From positions 2,976,001 to 3,040,000 of the forward strand of contig KB899087.1 in the NCBI GenBank assembly GCA_000378025.1: DNA of 64,000 bases, given 5' to 3'. Positions 18,126 to 27,388 of the stretch are shown here, one piece after another. The stretch's first letter is position 1. The number at the start of each line of letters is the position of its first letter. Position numbers and translations under genes: made by a program. This DNA comes from Xanthobacteraceae bacterium 501b. GTDB taxonomy: Bacteria; Pseudomonadota; Alphaproteobacteria; Rhizobiales; Xanthobacteraceae. Below the pieces are notes generated by a model. It had not been told where the DNA came from and did no database searches. It was given only the letters and a program-made list of their open reading frames with translations.

Positions 18126-18269
18126 CGGTCTGCACCTCACAGGACCCCGCCCTCTCCCGTCTTTGCGAAAGCGAAATCCCGTCCTTGCACCGGCGGGGAT
18201 GCACGCCCGCGCCGTCCGGTCCATATGGGGAGCGCCGGCGCGATGCCGGAGATAAGGGGACCCTCTCCC

Positions 18270-19331
18270 ATGGCACAGCATCTTGAACTCGGCCTCGACA
18301 CCTTCGGCGACGTGACGTCAGGCGCCGACGGCAAGGCACTCTCCCACGCGCAGGTGATCCGCGACCTGGTGGAGGAGGCGGTGCTGGCCGATGAGGTCGG
18401 CATCGATTTCATCGGCGTGGGCGAGCATCATCGCGACGATTTCGCCGTGTCGGCCCCCGAAGTGGTGCTGGCGGGCATCGCCACGCGCACACAGCGCATC
18501 CGCCTCGGCTCGGCCGTCACCGTGCTGTCCTCGGACGACCCGATCCGGGTGTTCCAGCGCTTCGCCACGGTGGACGCGCTGTCGAACGGGCGAGCCGAGG
18601 TGATTCTCGGGCGCGGCTCCTTCACCGAATCCTTCCCCCTGTTCGGCTTCGACCTGAAGGACTATGAGGCGCTGTTCACCGAGAAGCTCGATTTGTTCGC
18701 CGCACTGCTGCGCGACAACGCTTCGCCGGAGGGCGTCAGCTGGCAGGGCGATCTGCGCCCGCCGCTCTCTCGCCAGCATGTCTATCCGCTGGTCGAATCC
18801 GGCACGCTGAAGACTTGGATCGGGGTGGGCGGCTCGCCGGAATCGGTGGTGCGGGCGGCACGCTACGGCCTGCCGATGATGCTCGCCATCATTGGCGGCA
18901 ACCCGGCCCGCTTCGCCCCCTATGTCGAGCTGTACCACAAGGCGGTGGGCCAGCTCGGCGGCACGGTGCAGCCGATCGGCGTGCATTCGCACGGCTATGT
19001 CGCCGAGACGGATGCGCAGGCGCGCGAGGAGTTCTATGCCGATTACAAGCGCATGCATGACCGCATCGGCGCCGAGCGCGGCTGGCCTTCCTATGGCCGC
19101 GACGCCTTCGAGCACGAGATCACGCACGGCTCGCTCTATCTTGGATCGCCGGAAACCGTGGCCCGCAAGATCGCCAGAACGGTGAAGGCGCTCGGCCTCC
19201 AGCGCTTCGACCTGAAATACAGCGCCGGCCCGCTCTCCCACGCGCGGATGATGCGCGCCATCGAGCTCTACGGCACCAGGGTGATCCCGCGCGTGCGGGA
19301 GATCCTGGCCGAGGAGAAGGTCGAGGCGTAG
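18270..19331 (+). CDS. LLM-class flavin-dependent oxidoreductase
   Basis: 353-aa luciferase-like monooxygenase (bacterial luciferase TIM-barrel superfamily). Visible hallmarks are the early LGLDTFGD, the GVGEHHRDDFAVSAPEVVLA block (flavin-pocket His region), LGSAVTVLSSDDPIRVFQ and the NGRAEVILGRGSF loop. Such enzymes use reduced FMN from a partner reductase to oxidise alkanes, sulfonates or xenobiotics; no reductase gene lies nearby, so the substrate is unknown. ATG 18270 has AAGGGGA about nine bases upstream. It is convergent with the puuA-like gene, with a palindromic element between them. Confidence 0.9.
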   Translation: MAQHLELGLDTFGDVTSGADGKALSHAQVIRDLVEEAVLADEVGIDFIGVGEHHRDDFAVSAPEVVLAGIATRTQRIRLGSAVTVLSSDDPIRVFQRFATVDALSNGRAEVILGRGSFTESFPLFGFDLKDYEALFTEKLDLFAALLRDNASPEGVSWQGDLRPPLSRQHVYPLVESGTLKTWIGVGGSPESVVRAARYGLPMMLAIIGGNPARFAPYVELYHKAVGQLGGTVQPIGVHSHGYVAETDAQAREEFYADYKRMHDRIGAERGWPSYGRDAFEHEITHGSLYLGSPETVARKIARTVKALGLQRFDLKYSAGPLSHARMMRAIELYGTRVIPRVREILAEEKVEA

Positions 19332-19352
19332 GGGGCGCGACCTTCAGAACAT

Positions 19353-19440
19353 CATCCCCGGGTCCGGCCCGGGGATGAATGACTCAAGCTAGGACTCATC
19401 AATCAAACACATGGATTCCCGGACCAAGCCCGGGCATGAC
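19353..19440. repeat. Dispersed palindromic element A (REP/BIME-like)
   Basis: A perfect inverted repeat CATCCCCGGG-TCCGG-CCCGGGGATG (19353-19377), a 35-base spacer, then a second imperfect arm pair around GGATTCCCGG / CCCGGGCATGAC (to 19440). It lies between convergent genes. See elements B-F for the same paired-palindrome design. Confidence 0.85.
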
Positions 19441-19459
19441 GCTGTACTGCGGGAGAACC

Positions 19460-20860
19460 TCACACGTTCAGCAGCAGATATTCCCGCTCCCAGGGCGAGA
19501 TCACCCGCATGAAGGTGTCGAACTCGGTCTGCTTCACCGCCGTGTAGGTCTTCACGAAGGACGGCCCGAGCACGGTGGCGATCTCTTCGGAATGCTGCAT
19601 CGCCGCCACCGCTTCGAGCAGGCCGCGCGGCAGTTCGAAGTCGAGGCCCTTGGCGTCGGCTTCCAGCGGCTCGGTCGGGCGCAGCCCTTCCACCATGCCG
19701 AGATAGCCGCAGGCAAGCGAGGCGGCGATCACCAGATAGGGGTTGGCGTCGGACGACGGCACCCGGTTCTCCACCCGGCGGGCCGCCGGCGAGGAGGGCG
19801 GAATGCGCAGGCCGGCGGTGCGGTTGTCATAGCCCCACTGCACGTTGATCGGCGCCATCGAATCGCGCGTCAGCCGGCGATAGGAGTTCACGTAAGGGGC
19901 GAGGATCGACATGACCGCCGGCAGATAGCGCTGCTGGCCGGCGATGAACGAGAAGAACTCCGGCGTCGGGTCGCCATCCGAGTCGGAGAAGATGTTCTTG
20001 CCCGTCTCGCCGTCGACGATGGACTGGTGGATATGCATGGCCGAGCCCGGCTCGTCGGCGATCGGCTTGGCCATGAAGGTGGCGTAGATCTTGTGCTGCA
20101 GCGCCGCCTCGCGGATCGTGCGCTTGAACAGGTAGACCTGGTCGGCGAGCACGATGGGATCGCCGTGCAGCAGGTTGATTTCCATCTGCGCCGCGCCGTC
20201 CTCATGGATCAGCGTGTCGATCTCCAGGCCCTGCGCCTCGGAATAATCGTACATGTCCTCGAACAGGGCGTCGAACTCGTTCACCGCCTGGATCGAATAG
20301 GACTGGCGGCCGATTTCCGGCCGGCCCGAGCGGCCGATCGGCGGCTTCAGCGGGTAGTCGGCATCGATGTTGGGCTCGACCAGATAGAACTCGATCTCCG
20401 GCGCCACCACGGCCTTCCAGCCCTTTTTGGCGTAGAGATCGACCACGTTCTTCAGCACCTGCCGCGGCGCCAGCTCCACCGGGCGTCCGTCGCGGTGATA
20501 GGCGTCGTGGATGATCTGGGCGGTCGGGTCCTGCGCCCAGGGCACGATGGCCAGGGTGGAGAAATCCGGCTCCATCACCAGATCGCTGTCCACCACCACC
20601 GAATCGACAAGGTTGTCATAGGGCGGGTAGTCGCCGGAAATGGTCTGGAAGAACACGCTGAGTGGCAGGTTCATCGTTGGACCGGAGAGGAACTTGGACA
20701 CCGGCATGATCTTGCCGCGCCCCACCCCGGCAAGGTCCGGGACGGCGCATTCGATCTCGGTGATACCGCGCGCGGCCATCCAGGCCTTCGCCTCGGCGAG
20801 GGACGCGACACCGCGGGGATTGTCGACCGCGTCCTTGTCGGAACGCTTCTTCTTGGCCAT
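19460..20860 (-). CDS. Glutamine synthetase family protein, probable gamma-glutamylputrescine synthetase
   Basis: 466-aa type I GS-fold ligase. Conserved pieces in order: VVAPEIEFYLVEP (metal-binding Glu pair), HEDGAAQMEINLLHGD, GSAMHIHQS, WGYDNRTAGLRIP and RRVENRVPSSDANPYL. The overall pattern is the PuuA group, which ligates glutamate to putrescine, rather than GlnA. Context supports this: three polyamine-type transporter genes are divergent next door and a PuuB-like oxidase is 5 kb away. Substrate assignment is inference, as other amines are used by this family. No sign of truncation. Confidence 0.85.
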   Translation of the reverse strand: MAKKKRSDKDAVDNPRGVASLAEAKAWMAARGITEIECAVPDLAGVGRGKIMPVSKFLSGPTMNLPLSVFFQTISGDYPPYDNLVDSVVVDSDLVMEPDFSTLAIVPWAQDPTAQIIHDAYHRDGRPVELAPRQVLKNVVDLYAKKGWKAVVAPEIEFYLVEPNIDADYPLKPPIGRSGRPEIGRQSYSIQAVNEFDALFEDMYDYSEAQGLEIDTLIHEDGAAQMEINLLHGDPIVLADQVYLFKRTIREAALQHKIYATFMAKPIADEPGSAMHIHQSIVDGETGKNIFSDSDGDPTPEFFSFIAGQQRYLPAVMSILAPYVNSYRRLTRDSMAPINVQWGYDNRTAGLRIPPSSPAARRVENRVPSSDANPYLVIAASLACGYLGMVEGLRPTEPLEADAKGLDFELPRGLLEAVAAMQHSEEIATVLGPSFVKTYTAVKQTEFDTFMRVISPWEREYLLLNV

Positions 20861-21050
20861 GATTGCCTTCCTGATGCGCTTTCTGCGCCGCCAGAGGCAA
20901 TCACGCCCCGCTTATGGCCGTCAAGGCGGCGCCGCGTCGCCACCTTTCAAGGCATGGTAAAATTGTTCGCATTCTGCCGTTGAGCCGTCATGAGAAGACG
21001 GTTAGCGTCTACCGGCCGACATAGCCGGCGGGGGAACGGGATCAGTGAGC

Positions 21051-22226
21051 ATGAGCACCGGCGTCACCGAGAAGACGCAGAAAACTATCGGCGGCATTCG
21101 CCGCACATTCGCTCCCTGGAACGACCCGCAGGCCGTCCCGCTGATCCGCTACCAGAACGTCACCAAACGCTTTGGCGAGTTCGTCGCCGTCGACAACCTC
21201 TCCCTCGACATTTATGAGCGCGAATTCTTCGCCCTGCTGGGTCCGTCCGGCTGCGGCAAGACCACGCTGATGCGCATGCTGGCCGGCTTCGAGGACCCGA
21301 CCGAGGGCCAGATCACCCTCGCCGGGCAGGACCTTGTCGGCACGCCGCCCTACAAGCGGCAGACCAACATGATGTTCCAGTCCTACGCGCTGTTCCCGCA
21401 TATGAGCGTGTGGGACAATATTGCCTTCGGCCTGAAGCAGGACCGGATGGAGAAGGGCGCGATCGACGCCCGGGTCGAGGAAATGCTCAAGCTGGTGAAG
21501 CTTGAGAAATTCGCCAAGCGCAAGCCGCACCAGCTGTCCGGCGGCCAGCGCCAGCGCGTGGCGCTCGCCCGCTCGCTCGCCAAGCGGCCCAAGGTGCTGC
21601 TGCTGGACGAGCCGCTCGGCGCGCTCGACAAGAAGCTGCGCGAGGAGACGCAGTTCGAGCTCATGGACATCCAGATGGAGCTCGGCATGACCTTCCTGAT
21701 CGTGACCCACGACCAGGAAGAGGCGATGACGGTGGCCGACCGCATCGCGGTCATGAACCAGGGCCGACTGGTGCAGGTCGACCAGCCGGCGGTGATCTAC
21801 GAGCACCCCAATTCGCGCTACGTGGCCGATTTCGTCGGCGACGTGAACATTCTCGACGCCACGGTCGAGACGGTCGAGCCGGGCATGGTGACGCTGCGCC
21901 CGGTGGCAGCGCCTGAGCGGCGCTTCCGCATCGCCCAGGATTGCGCCGCCAAGCCCGGCGACAGCGTCGCCATCGCCCTGCGGCCGGAAAAGATGCGGGT
22001 GGAACTCGATCCGCCGGCCGATACCAACGTCAATTGCGTCCAGGGCGAGATCTGGGACATCGGCTATCTCGGCGACCTCTCGATCTACCATGTCGAGCTG
22101 CCCGGCGGCGTCCGGGTCAAGGCCGCCAAGCCCAACCTCACCCGCATGGTCGAGCGCCCCATCACCTGGGACGACAAGGTCTATGTGTACTTCTCGCCCG
22201 ATGCCGGCGTGGTCCTGACGAGCTGA
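21051..22226 (+). CDS. Polyamine ABC transporter ATP-binding protein (PotA/PotG-type)
   Basis: 391-aa ATPase. Walker A GPSGCGKTT, Q-loop MMFQSYALFPHMSV, signature LSGGQRQRVALARSL, Walker B VLLLDEPLGALDKKLR and switch His IVTHDQEEA are intact. After about residue 245 comes the TOBE regulatory domain of the spermidine/putrescine and ferric-ion importers (ALRPEKMRVELDPP). ATG 21051 is chosen; an in-frame GTG at 21045 would add two residues. First gene of a three-gene operon, divergent from the puuA-like gene. Confidence 0.93.
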   Translation: MSTGVTEKTQKTIGGIRRTFAPWNDPQAVPLIRYQNVTKRFGEFVAVDNLSLDIYEREFFALLGPSGCGKTTLMRMLAGFEDPTEGQITLAGQDLVGTPPYKRQTNMMFQSYALFPHMSVWDNIAFGLKQDRMEKGAIDARVEEMLKLVKLEKFAKRKPHQLSGGQRQRVALARSLAKRPKVLLLDEPLGALDKKLREETQFELMDIQMELGMTFLIVTHDQEEAMTVADRIAVMNQGRLVQVDQPAVIYEHPNSRYVADFVGDVNILDATVETVEPGMVTLRPVAAPERRFRIAQDCAAKPGDSVAIALRPEKMRVELDPPADTNVNCVQGEIWDIGYLGDLSIYHVELPGGVRVKAAKPNLTRMVERPITWDDKVYVYFSPDAGVVLTS

Positions 22227-22236
22227 GGAGGCCCCA

Positions 22237-23148
22237 ATGGCAAGCAAGGCGACCGGGCGATGGCTGGTCCTCGCCGTTCCGTATCTGTGGCTGCTGGCGC
22301 TGTTCCTCGTCCCGTTCCTGATCGTCTTCAAGATCAGCCTGTCGCAGGACGCGATTGCCCAGCCGCCCTATCTCCCGACCTTCGACCTGGCGGAAGGCTG
22401 GGCAGCGTTCAAGGAGGCCTTCGCCGAACTCTCCTTCGAGAATTACGGCTATGTGCTCTCCTGGGACAATGAGTTCATCGAGGCCTACGGTTCCAGCCTG
22501 TGGATCGCGGGCATCTCCACCATTCTGCTGCTGCTGGTCGGCTACCCCATCGCCTACGGCATGGCGCGGGCGCCGAAATCGATCCGCCCGACGCTGCTGA
22601 TGCTGGTGATCCTGCCGTTCTGGACCTCGTTCCTGATCCGCGTCTATGCCTGGATCGGCATTCTCTCGCCCGAGGGGCTGCTGAACCAGCTATTGTTCTC
22701 GCTCGGCATCATCAGCCGTGACAGCCCGCTGCAGATCCTCAACACCGATACGGCGGTCTATATCGGCATCGTCTATTCCTACCTGCCCTTCATGATCCTG
22801 CCGCTCTACGCGGCGCTGGAAAAGATGGACGAGACGCTGCTTGAGGCCGCCGCCGATCTTGGCTGCCCGCCCTTCGCGGCGTTCTGGAAGATCACCTGGC
22901 CGCTCTCGCTGCCGGGCGTGTTCGCCGGTTGCCTGCTCTGCTTCATCCCGGCGGTGGGCGAGTTCGTCATCCCCGATCTGCTCGGTGGTTCGGACACGCT
23001 GATGATCGGCAAGGTGCTGTGGACCGAATTCTCGGTGAACCGCTCATGGACGGTGTCCTCGGCGGTGGCGGTGCTGCTGCTGATGGTGCTGGTGATCCCG
23101 ATCGTCTTCTACCAGAACCTTCAGGCCCGCGAAGTGGAGAGACGCTGA
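22237..23148 (+). CDS. Polyamine ABC transporter permease (PotB/PotH-type)
   Basis: 303-aa permease with six predicted membrane helices. The cytoplasmic EAA loop that docks on the ATPase is LEAAADLGCPPFAAFWKITWPLSLPG. It starts 10 bases after the ATPase gene with AGGAGG just upstream, and its stop overlaps the next start (TGATG), so translation is coupled. Confidence 0.93.
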   Translation: MASKATGRWLVLAVPYLWLLALFLVPFLIVFKISLSQDAIAQPPYLPTFDLAEGWAAFKEAFAELSFENYGYVLSWDNEFIEAYGSSLWIAGISTILLLLVGYPIAYGMARAPKSIRPTLLMLVILPFWTSFLIRVYAWIGILSPEGLLNQLLFSLGIISRDSPLQILNTDTAVYIGIVYSYLPFMILPLYAALEKMDETLLEAAADLGCPPFAAFWKITWPLSLPGVFAGCLLCFIPAVGEFVIPDLLGGSDTLMIGKVLWTEFSVNRSWTVSSAVAVLLLMVLVIPIVFYQNLQAREVERR

Positions 23149-23966
23149 TGCGCAAGGGACTCTCCTGGTTCAACGTCACCTCCATCGCGCTGGGATTCGC
23201 CTTCCTCTACATCCCGATCGTCCTGTTGGTGATCTACTCCTTCAACGCCTCGCGGATGGTGACGGTGTGGGCGGGCTTCTCCACCCACTGGTACTGGCAG
23301 CTGTTCCAGAACCAGCAATTGCTGGATGCCGCCTGGGTGACGCTGCGCGTCGCCTTCCTCACCGCCACGGTGGCGACCGTGCTGGGCACGCTGGCGGCGA
23401 TCACGCTGACCCGCTATGGCCGCTTCACCGGGCGCACCCTGTTCTCCGGCATGGTCTATGCCCCGCTGGTGATGCCCGAAGTCATCACCGGCCTGTCGCT
23501 GCTGCTGCTCTTCGTCGCGGTCGACATCGACCGCGGCTTCTGGACCATCACGCTGGCGCACATCACCTTCACGATGTGCTTCGTCTCGGTGGTGGTGCAG
23601 TCGCGCCTCGTCACCTTCGACCGCTCGCTGGAAGAGGCGGCGCTCGATCTCGGCTGCACGCCGTTCCGCACCTTCTTCGTCATCACCCTGCCGATCATCC
23701 TGCCGGCGGTGATTTCCGGCTGGATGCTGGCCTTCACTCTGTCGCTGGACGACCTCGTCATCGCCAGCTTCACCACGGGGCCCGGCGCCACCACCCTGCC
23801 GATGCGGATCTACAGCCAGGTGCGGCTCGGCGTGACGCCGGAAATCAACGCCGCCTGTACCATCCTCATCGCCATCGTCACTGTGGTGGTGATCGTCGTC
23901 TCGATCATGACCAAGCGACAGGAACTGGAACGCCAGAGGGCCGAGCGGCTGGCGGCGGCGGGGTAG
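23148..23966 (+). CDS. Polyamine ABC transporter permease (PotC/PotI-type)
   Basis: 272-aa permease, six helices; the EAA loop is LEEAALDLGCTPFRTFFVITLPIILPA. It pairs with the upstream permease to form the membrane channel. This is the last gene of the operon; no periplasmic binding protein (PotD/PotF) follows or precedes, so that part must be encoded elsewhere. Confidence 0.93.
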   Translation: MRKGLSWFNVTSIALGFAFLYIPIVLLVIYSFNASRMVTVWAGFSTHWYWQLFQNQQLLDAAWVTLRVAFLTATVATVLGTLAAITLTRYGRFTGRTLFSGMVYAPLVMPEVITGLSLLLLFVAVDIDRGFWTITLAHITFTMCFVSVVVQSRLVTFDRSLEEAALDLGCTPFRTFFVITLPIILPAVISGWMLAFTLSLDDLVIASFTTGPGATTLPMRIYSQVRLGVTPEINAACTILIAIVTVVVIVVSIMTKRQELERQRAERLAAAG

Positions 23967-24028
23967 CACCCCACCTTGTGCGCGCCTCGCCGCTTGGCGC
24001 ACTGGCCCTCAAGGCCCATTGCCTTCCC

Positions 24029-24102
24029 TCATCCCCGGGCTAGACCCGGGGATCCAGCCATGACGCAGAACCCTGGGTGCCCGGGTCTAGCCTGGGCGTG
24101 AG
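24029..24102. repeat. Dispersed palindromic element B
   Basis: Inverted repeat CATCCCCGGG-CTAGA-CCCGGGGAT (from 24030), then a second imperfect pair ending ...CCGGGTCTAGCCTGGGCGTGAG. It lies between the transporter operon and mutL. Same design as elements A and D-F. Confidence 0.8.
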
Positions 24103-24194
24103 GGGTAACGGCACGCACCATCGGGCGTCGCCCGCGTGCCCCTGCTATAGTCCGGCGCTACCCTGCCCCGAATCGCCGCCGAGACGAGCCCGCC

Positions 24195-26087
24195 ATGCCG
24201 CTGCGCCTTCTGCCTTCCACCCTGGTCGACCGCATCGCGGCGGGCGAGGTGGTCGAGCGCCCGGCAGCGGCGCTGAAGGAGATTGTCGAGAACGCGCTCG
24301 ATGCCGGCGCCAGCCGGGTCGAGATCGTCATCGATGGCGGCGGCCGGCGGCTGATGCGCGTCACCGATGATGGAAGCGGCATGAATGCCGAGGAGCTGGC
24401 GCTGGCGGTGGAGCGCCACGCCACCTCCAAGCTCGACGGCGAGGACCTGCTCGCCATCCATACGCTGGGCTTTCGCGGCGAGGCGCTGCCCTCCATCGGG
24501 TCGGTCGCCCGCCTTTCCATCACCAGCCGGCCGCGCGAGGCCGAGAGCGCGTTCGAGATCCGCGTCGAGGGCGGGGTGAAATCCCCGGTGCGCCCGGCGG
24601 CGCTCGGCTTCGGCACGCGGGTGGAGGTGCGCGACCTGTTCTTCGCCACCCCGGCGCGGCTGAAATTCCTCAAATCCGAACGCGCTGAGACGGCGGCGGC
24701 GGTGGATGCGGTGAAGCGCCTGGCGCTCGCCCGCCCCGAGGTCGGCTTCACCCTCGTCACCGATGATCGCCCGCCCCTCACCTGGCCCGCCCGCGCGCGC
24801 GATGCGGCCGGGCAGCGCGCCCGTATCGCCGATGTGCTGGGACAGGAGGCCGGTGGCAACGCGCTTGATGTGGAAGGGCTGCGCGAGGGCGCACGGCTGT
24901 CGGGCCTTGCCGGCCTGCCGACCTATTCCAAGGCCAATTCGCTGTCGCAATATCTGTTCGTCAATGGCCGCCCGGTGCGCGACAAGGTGTTGATCGGCGC
25001 CATCCGCGCCGCTTACGCCGACCTTCTGCCCTCTGACCGGCATCCGGTGACGGCGCTGTTTCTCAACCTCGACCCGCGCGAGGTGGATGTGAATGTCCAC
25101 CCCGCCAAAACCGAGGTGCGCTTTCGCGACGCCGGCAACATCAGGGCGCTGATCGTCCGCACCCTCACCGACGCGCTCACCGCAGGCGCGCCGCGCACCA
25201 CCTCCACCGCCGCCGACCGCTTGACCCAGTTCGCCCGACGCGATTTTTCGACCGACTATCGGCCGGAGGCGCGGCCAGACAATTACGACTGGTCGCGCTC
25301 CTGGGCGGCGCCGGAAGGGTTTGCCGGGTCCCGGCCCGATCATGCTGGCCTGAACGAAGCGCCGTCACGCTTCGATTTCGATTTGCCGGCCGGCGACGGG
25401 CGCGGCTTCGGCGGTGGCAGTGGCGGTGGCAGTGGCCTCGGCCTCGGTCTCGCACCGTCGGCCGACGCCCGCGCCAATGCCGCCCCCGCCGCGGCGGAGG
25501 CGCTGGAGCGCCCGCTCGGTGCCGCCCGCGCCCAGTTGCACGAGACCTACATCATCGCCCAGACCCGCGACGGCGTGGTCGTGATCGACCAGCACGCCGC
25601 CCATGAGCGCATCGTCTATGAAAGGCTGAAGGCGGCGATGGAGCGCGACGGCCTCGCCCGGCAGATGCTGCTGGTGCCGCTGGTGGTCGAGCTCGACCCC
25701 TCCGAGGCGGCGCGGCTGGCGGAACGGGCGCCGGCGCTGGAAAAGCTCGGCCTCGTCATCGAACCCTTCGGTGCCGGGGCGCTGCTGGTGCGCGAGGTGC
25801 CGGCGCTGCTCGGCAATGCCGATGTGCCCGCGCTGGTGCGCGAGCTCGCCGAGCACGCGGCGGAATGGGACGACGCGCTGCCGCTGGAGCGCCGGCTTCT
25901 CCGCATCGCCGCCACCATGGCCTGCCACGGTTCGGTTCGCGCCGGGCGCCGGCTGCGGGTGGAGGAGATGAACGCTCTGCTGCGCGAGATGGAGGAGACT
26001 CCGAACGCCGCCCAGTGCAATCATGGCCGGCCGACCTTCGTCACCCTGGCGCTCGCCGATATCGAGCGGCTGTTCGCGCGGCGCTGA
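24195..26087 (+). CDS. mutL: DNA mismatch repair protein MutL
   Basis: 630-aa mismatch-repair matchmaker. The GHKL ATPase motifs are EIVENALDAGAS, DDGSGM and FRGEALPSIGSVARL; the transducer domain carries FVNGRPVRDK and DVNVHPAKTEVRF. A Gly/Ser/Ala linker (about 385-435) connects to the C-terminal dimerisation domain (QHAAHERIVYERL ... ACHGSVRAGRRLRVEEM ... QCNHGRPTFV). In E. coli-type MutL the endonuclease motif is absent; here the QHAAHERI region is present but the DQHAxxExxxE metal motif reads DQHAAHERIVYE, as in endonuclease-proficient MutL of bacteria lacking MutH. MutS is not in the window. Confidence 0.96.
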   Translation: MPLRLLPSTLVDRIAAGEVVERPAAALKEIVENALDAGASRVEIVIDGGGRRLMRVTDDGSGMNAEELALAVERHATSKLDGEDLLAIHTLGFRGEALPSIGSVARLSITSRPREAESAFEIRVEGGVKSPVRPAALGFGTRVEVRDLFFATPARLKFLKSERAETAAAVDAVKRLALARPEVGFTLVTDDRPPLTWPARARDAAGQRARIADVLGQEAGGNALDVEGLREGARLSGLAGLPTYSKANSLSQYLFVNGRPVRDKVLIGAIRAAYADLLPSDRHPVTALFLNLDPREVDVNVHPAKTEVRFRDAGNIRALIVRTLTDALTAGAPRTTSTAADRLTQFARRDFSTDYRPEARPDNYDWSRSWAAPEGFAGSRPDHAGLNEAPSRFDFDLPAGDGRGFGGGSGGGSGLGLGLAPSADARANAAPAAAEALERPLGAARAQLHETYIIAQTRDGVVVIDQHAAHERIVYERLKAAMERDGLARQMLLVPLVVELDPSEAARLAERAPALEKLGLVIEPFGAGALLVREVPALLGNADVPALVRELAEHAAEWDDALPLERRLLRIAATMACHGSVRAGRRLRVEEMNALLREMEETPNAAQCNHGRPTFVTLALADIERLFARR

Positions 26088-26106
26088 CGGCAGGAATCGA
26101 GTGAAC

Positions 26107-27387
26107 ATGGCCTCCCAGATCGATCACCCCAAAAGCTGGTACGCTGCCACCGCGAACCGGTCCTCGCCGCTGCCCCCGCTGCAGGGCGGGGCGCGGGCCG
26201 ATGTCTGCGTCATCGGCGGCGGCTATACCGGGCTCTCCGCCGCGCTGCACATGGCCGAGGCCGGGCTCGACGTGGTGCTGCTGGAAGCCGGGCGCGTCGG
26301 CTCGGGCGCTTCGGGCCGCAATGGCGGGCAGATCCACAGCGGCCAGCGCCGCGACCAGGACTGGCTGGAATCGCGGGTCGGGCTCGACGACGCCAAGGCG
26401 CTCTGGCGCCTGGCCGAGGACGCCAAGGCTCTGCTGCACGATCTCATCAAACGCCACGCCATCGCCTGCGACCTTCGCCCCGGGCTGATCGAAGCCGACC
26501 ACAAGCCCGGCTATGTCGCCCACAGCCACGCCTATGCCCGCAAGCTCAATGAGATCTATGACTACCCCCACGCCGCGCCACTGACCCGCGAGGAGTTGCG
26601 GGAAATGGTCGGGTCGGACGCCTATTACGGCGGCATGATCGACCATGGCGGCGGCCATCTGCACCCGCTCAACCTCGCCCTTGGCCTTGCCGAGGCGGCA
26701 CGGCGGGCCGGGGCGCGGCTTTACGAGCAGTCCCGCGCATTGCGCATCGAGGAGGGCGGCAAGGTGCGCGTCGTCACCGCCGCCGGCTCGGTGGAGGCGG
26801 ATTGGGTGCTGGAATGCGGCGACGGGCTGCAGGACGGGCTCGACCGGCGTGTCGACACCCATGTCATGCCGATCTGCAACTACATCGCCGCCACCGCCCC
26901 GCTGGGGGAGCGGGCGCGGGAGATCATCTCCAATGGCGCGGCGGTGGCCGACAGCCGCTTCGTCGTCAATTATTACCGCCTCTCCGGCGATGGCCGCCTG
27001 CTGTTCGGCGGCGGCGAGAGCTACAAGCGCGGGCTGCGGCCGAACCCGGGCGAGTTCGTGCGGCCCTATATGCTGAAGATCTTCCCGCAACTCGGCGATG
27101 TGAGCATCGATTATGGCTGGGGCGGCGTTCTCGGCATCACCATGACCCGCCTGCCCTTCGTGCGGAAACTCTCGCCGCGCGTGCTCACCGCCGCCGGCTA
27201 TTCCGGCCAGGGGGTGATGCTGGCGCCCTATTTCGGCAAGCTGCTGGCGCAGGCGGTGCAGGGCCAGCTCGGCGAGTTCGACCTGCTGGCGCGCCTGCCG
27301 GTGCCGGCTTTCCCCGGCGGACCGCTGATGCGCTGGCCGTTGCTGGTGGCCGGCATGAGCTATTTCGCGCTGCGCGACCGGCTCTAG
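26107..27387 (+). CDS. FAD-dependent oxidoreductase, probable gamma-glutamylputrescine oxidase
   Basis: 426-aa DAO-type flavoprotein, the same length as E. coli PuuB. The dinucleotide motif is VCVIGGGYTGLSAALHMAEAGLDVVLLEAG, and the signature GSGASGRNGGQIHSGQR follows, characteristic of PuuB/OrdL. The C-terminus has GWGGVLGITMTRLP and GYSGQGVMLAPYFGKLLAQA. It would oxidise gamma-glutamylputrescine made by the PuuA-like ligase at 19.5-20.9 kb. ATG 26107 or the in-frame GTG 26101 both lie near AGGA; ATG is chosen. Downstream of mutL by 19 bases, so polyamine catabolism is split around mutL. Confidence 0.86.
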   Translation: MASQIDHPKSWYAATANRSSPLPPLQGGARADVCVIGGGYTGLSAALHMAEAGLDVVLLEAGRVGSGASGRNGGQIHSGQRRDQDWLESRVGLDDAKALWRLAEDAKALLHDLIKRHAIACDLRPGLIEADHKPGYVAHSHAYARKLNEIYDYPHAAPLTREELREMVGSDAYYGGMIDHGGGHLHPLNLALGLAEAARRAGARLYEQSRALRIEEGGKVRVVTAAGSVEADWVLECGDGLQDGLDRRVDTHVMPICNYIAATAPLGERAREIISNGAAVADSRFVVNYYRLSGDGRLLFGGGESYKRGLRPNPGEFVRPYMLKIFPQLGDVSIDYGWGGVLGITMTRLPFVRKLSPRVLTAAGYSGQGVMLAPYFGKLLAQAVQGQLGEFDLLARLPVPAFPGGPLMRWPLLVAGMSYFALRDRL

Positions 27388-27388
27388 C

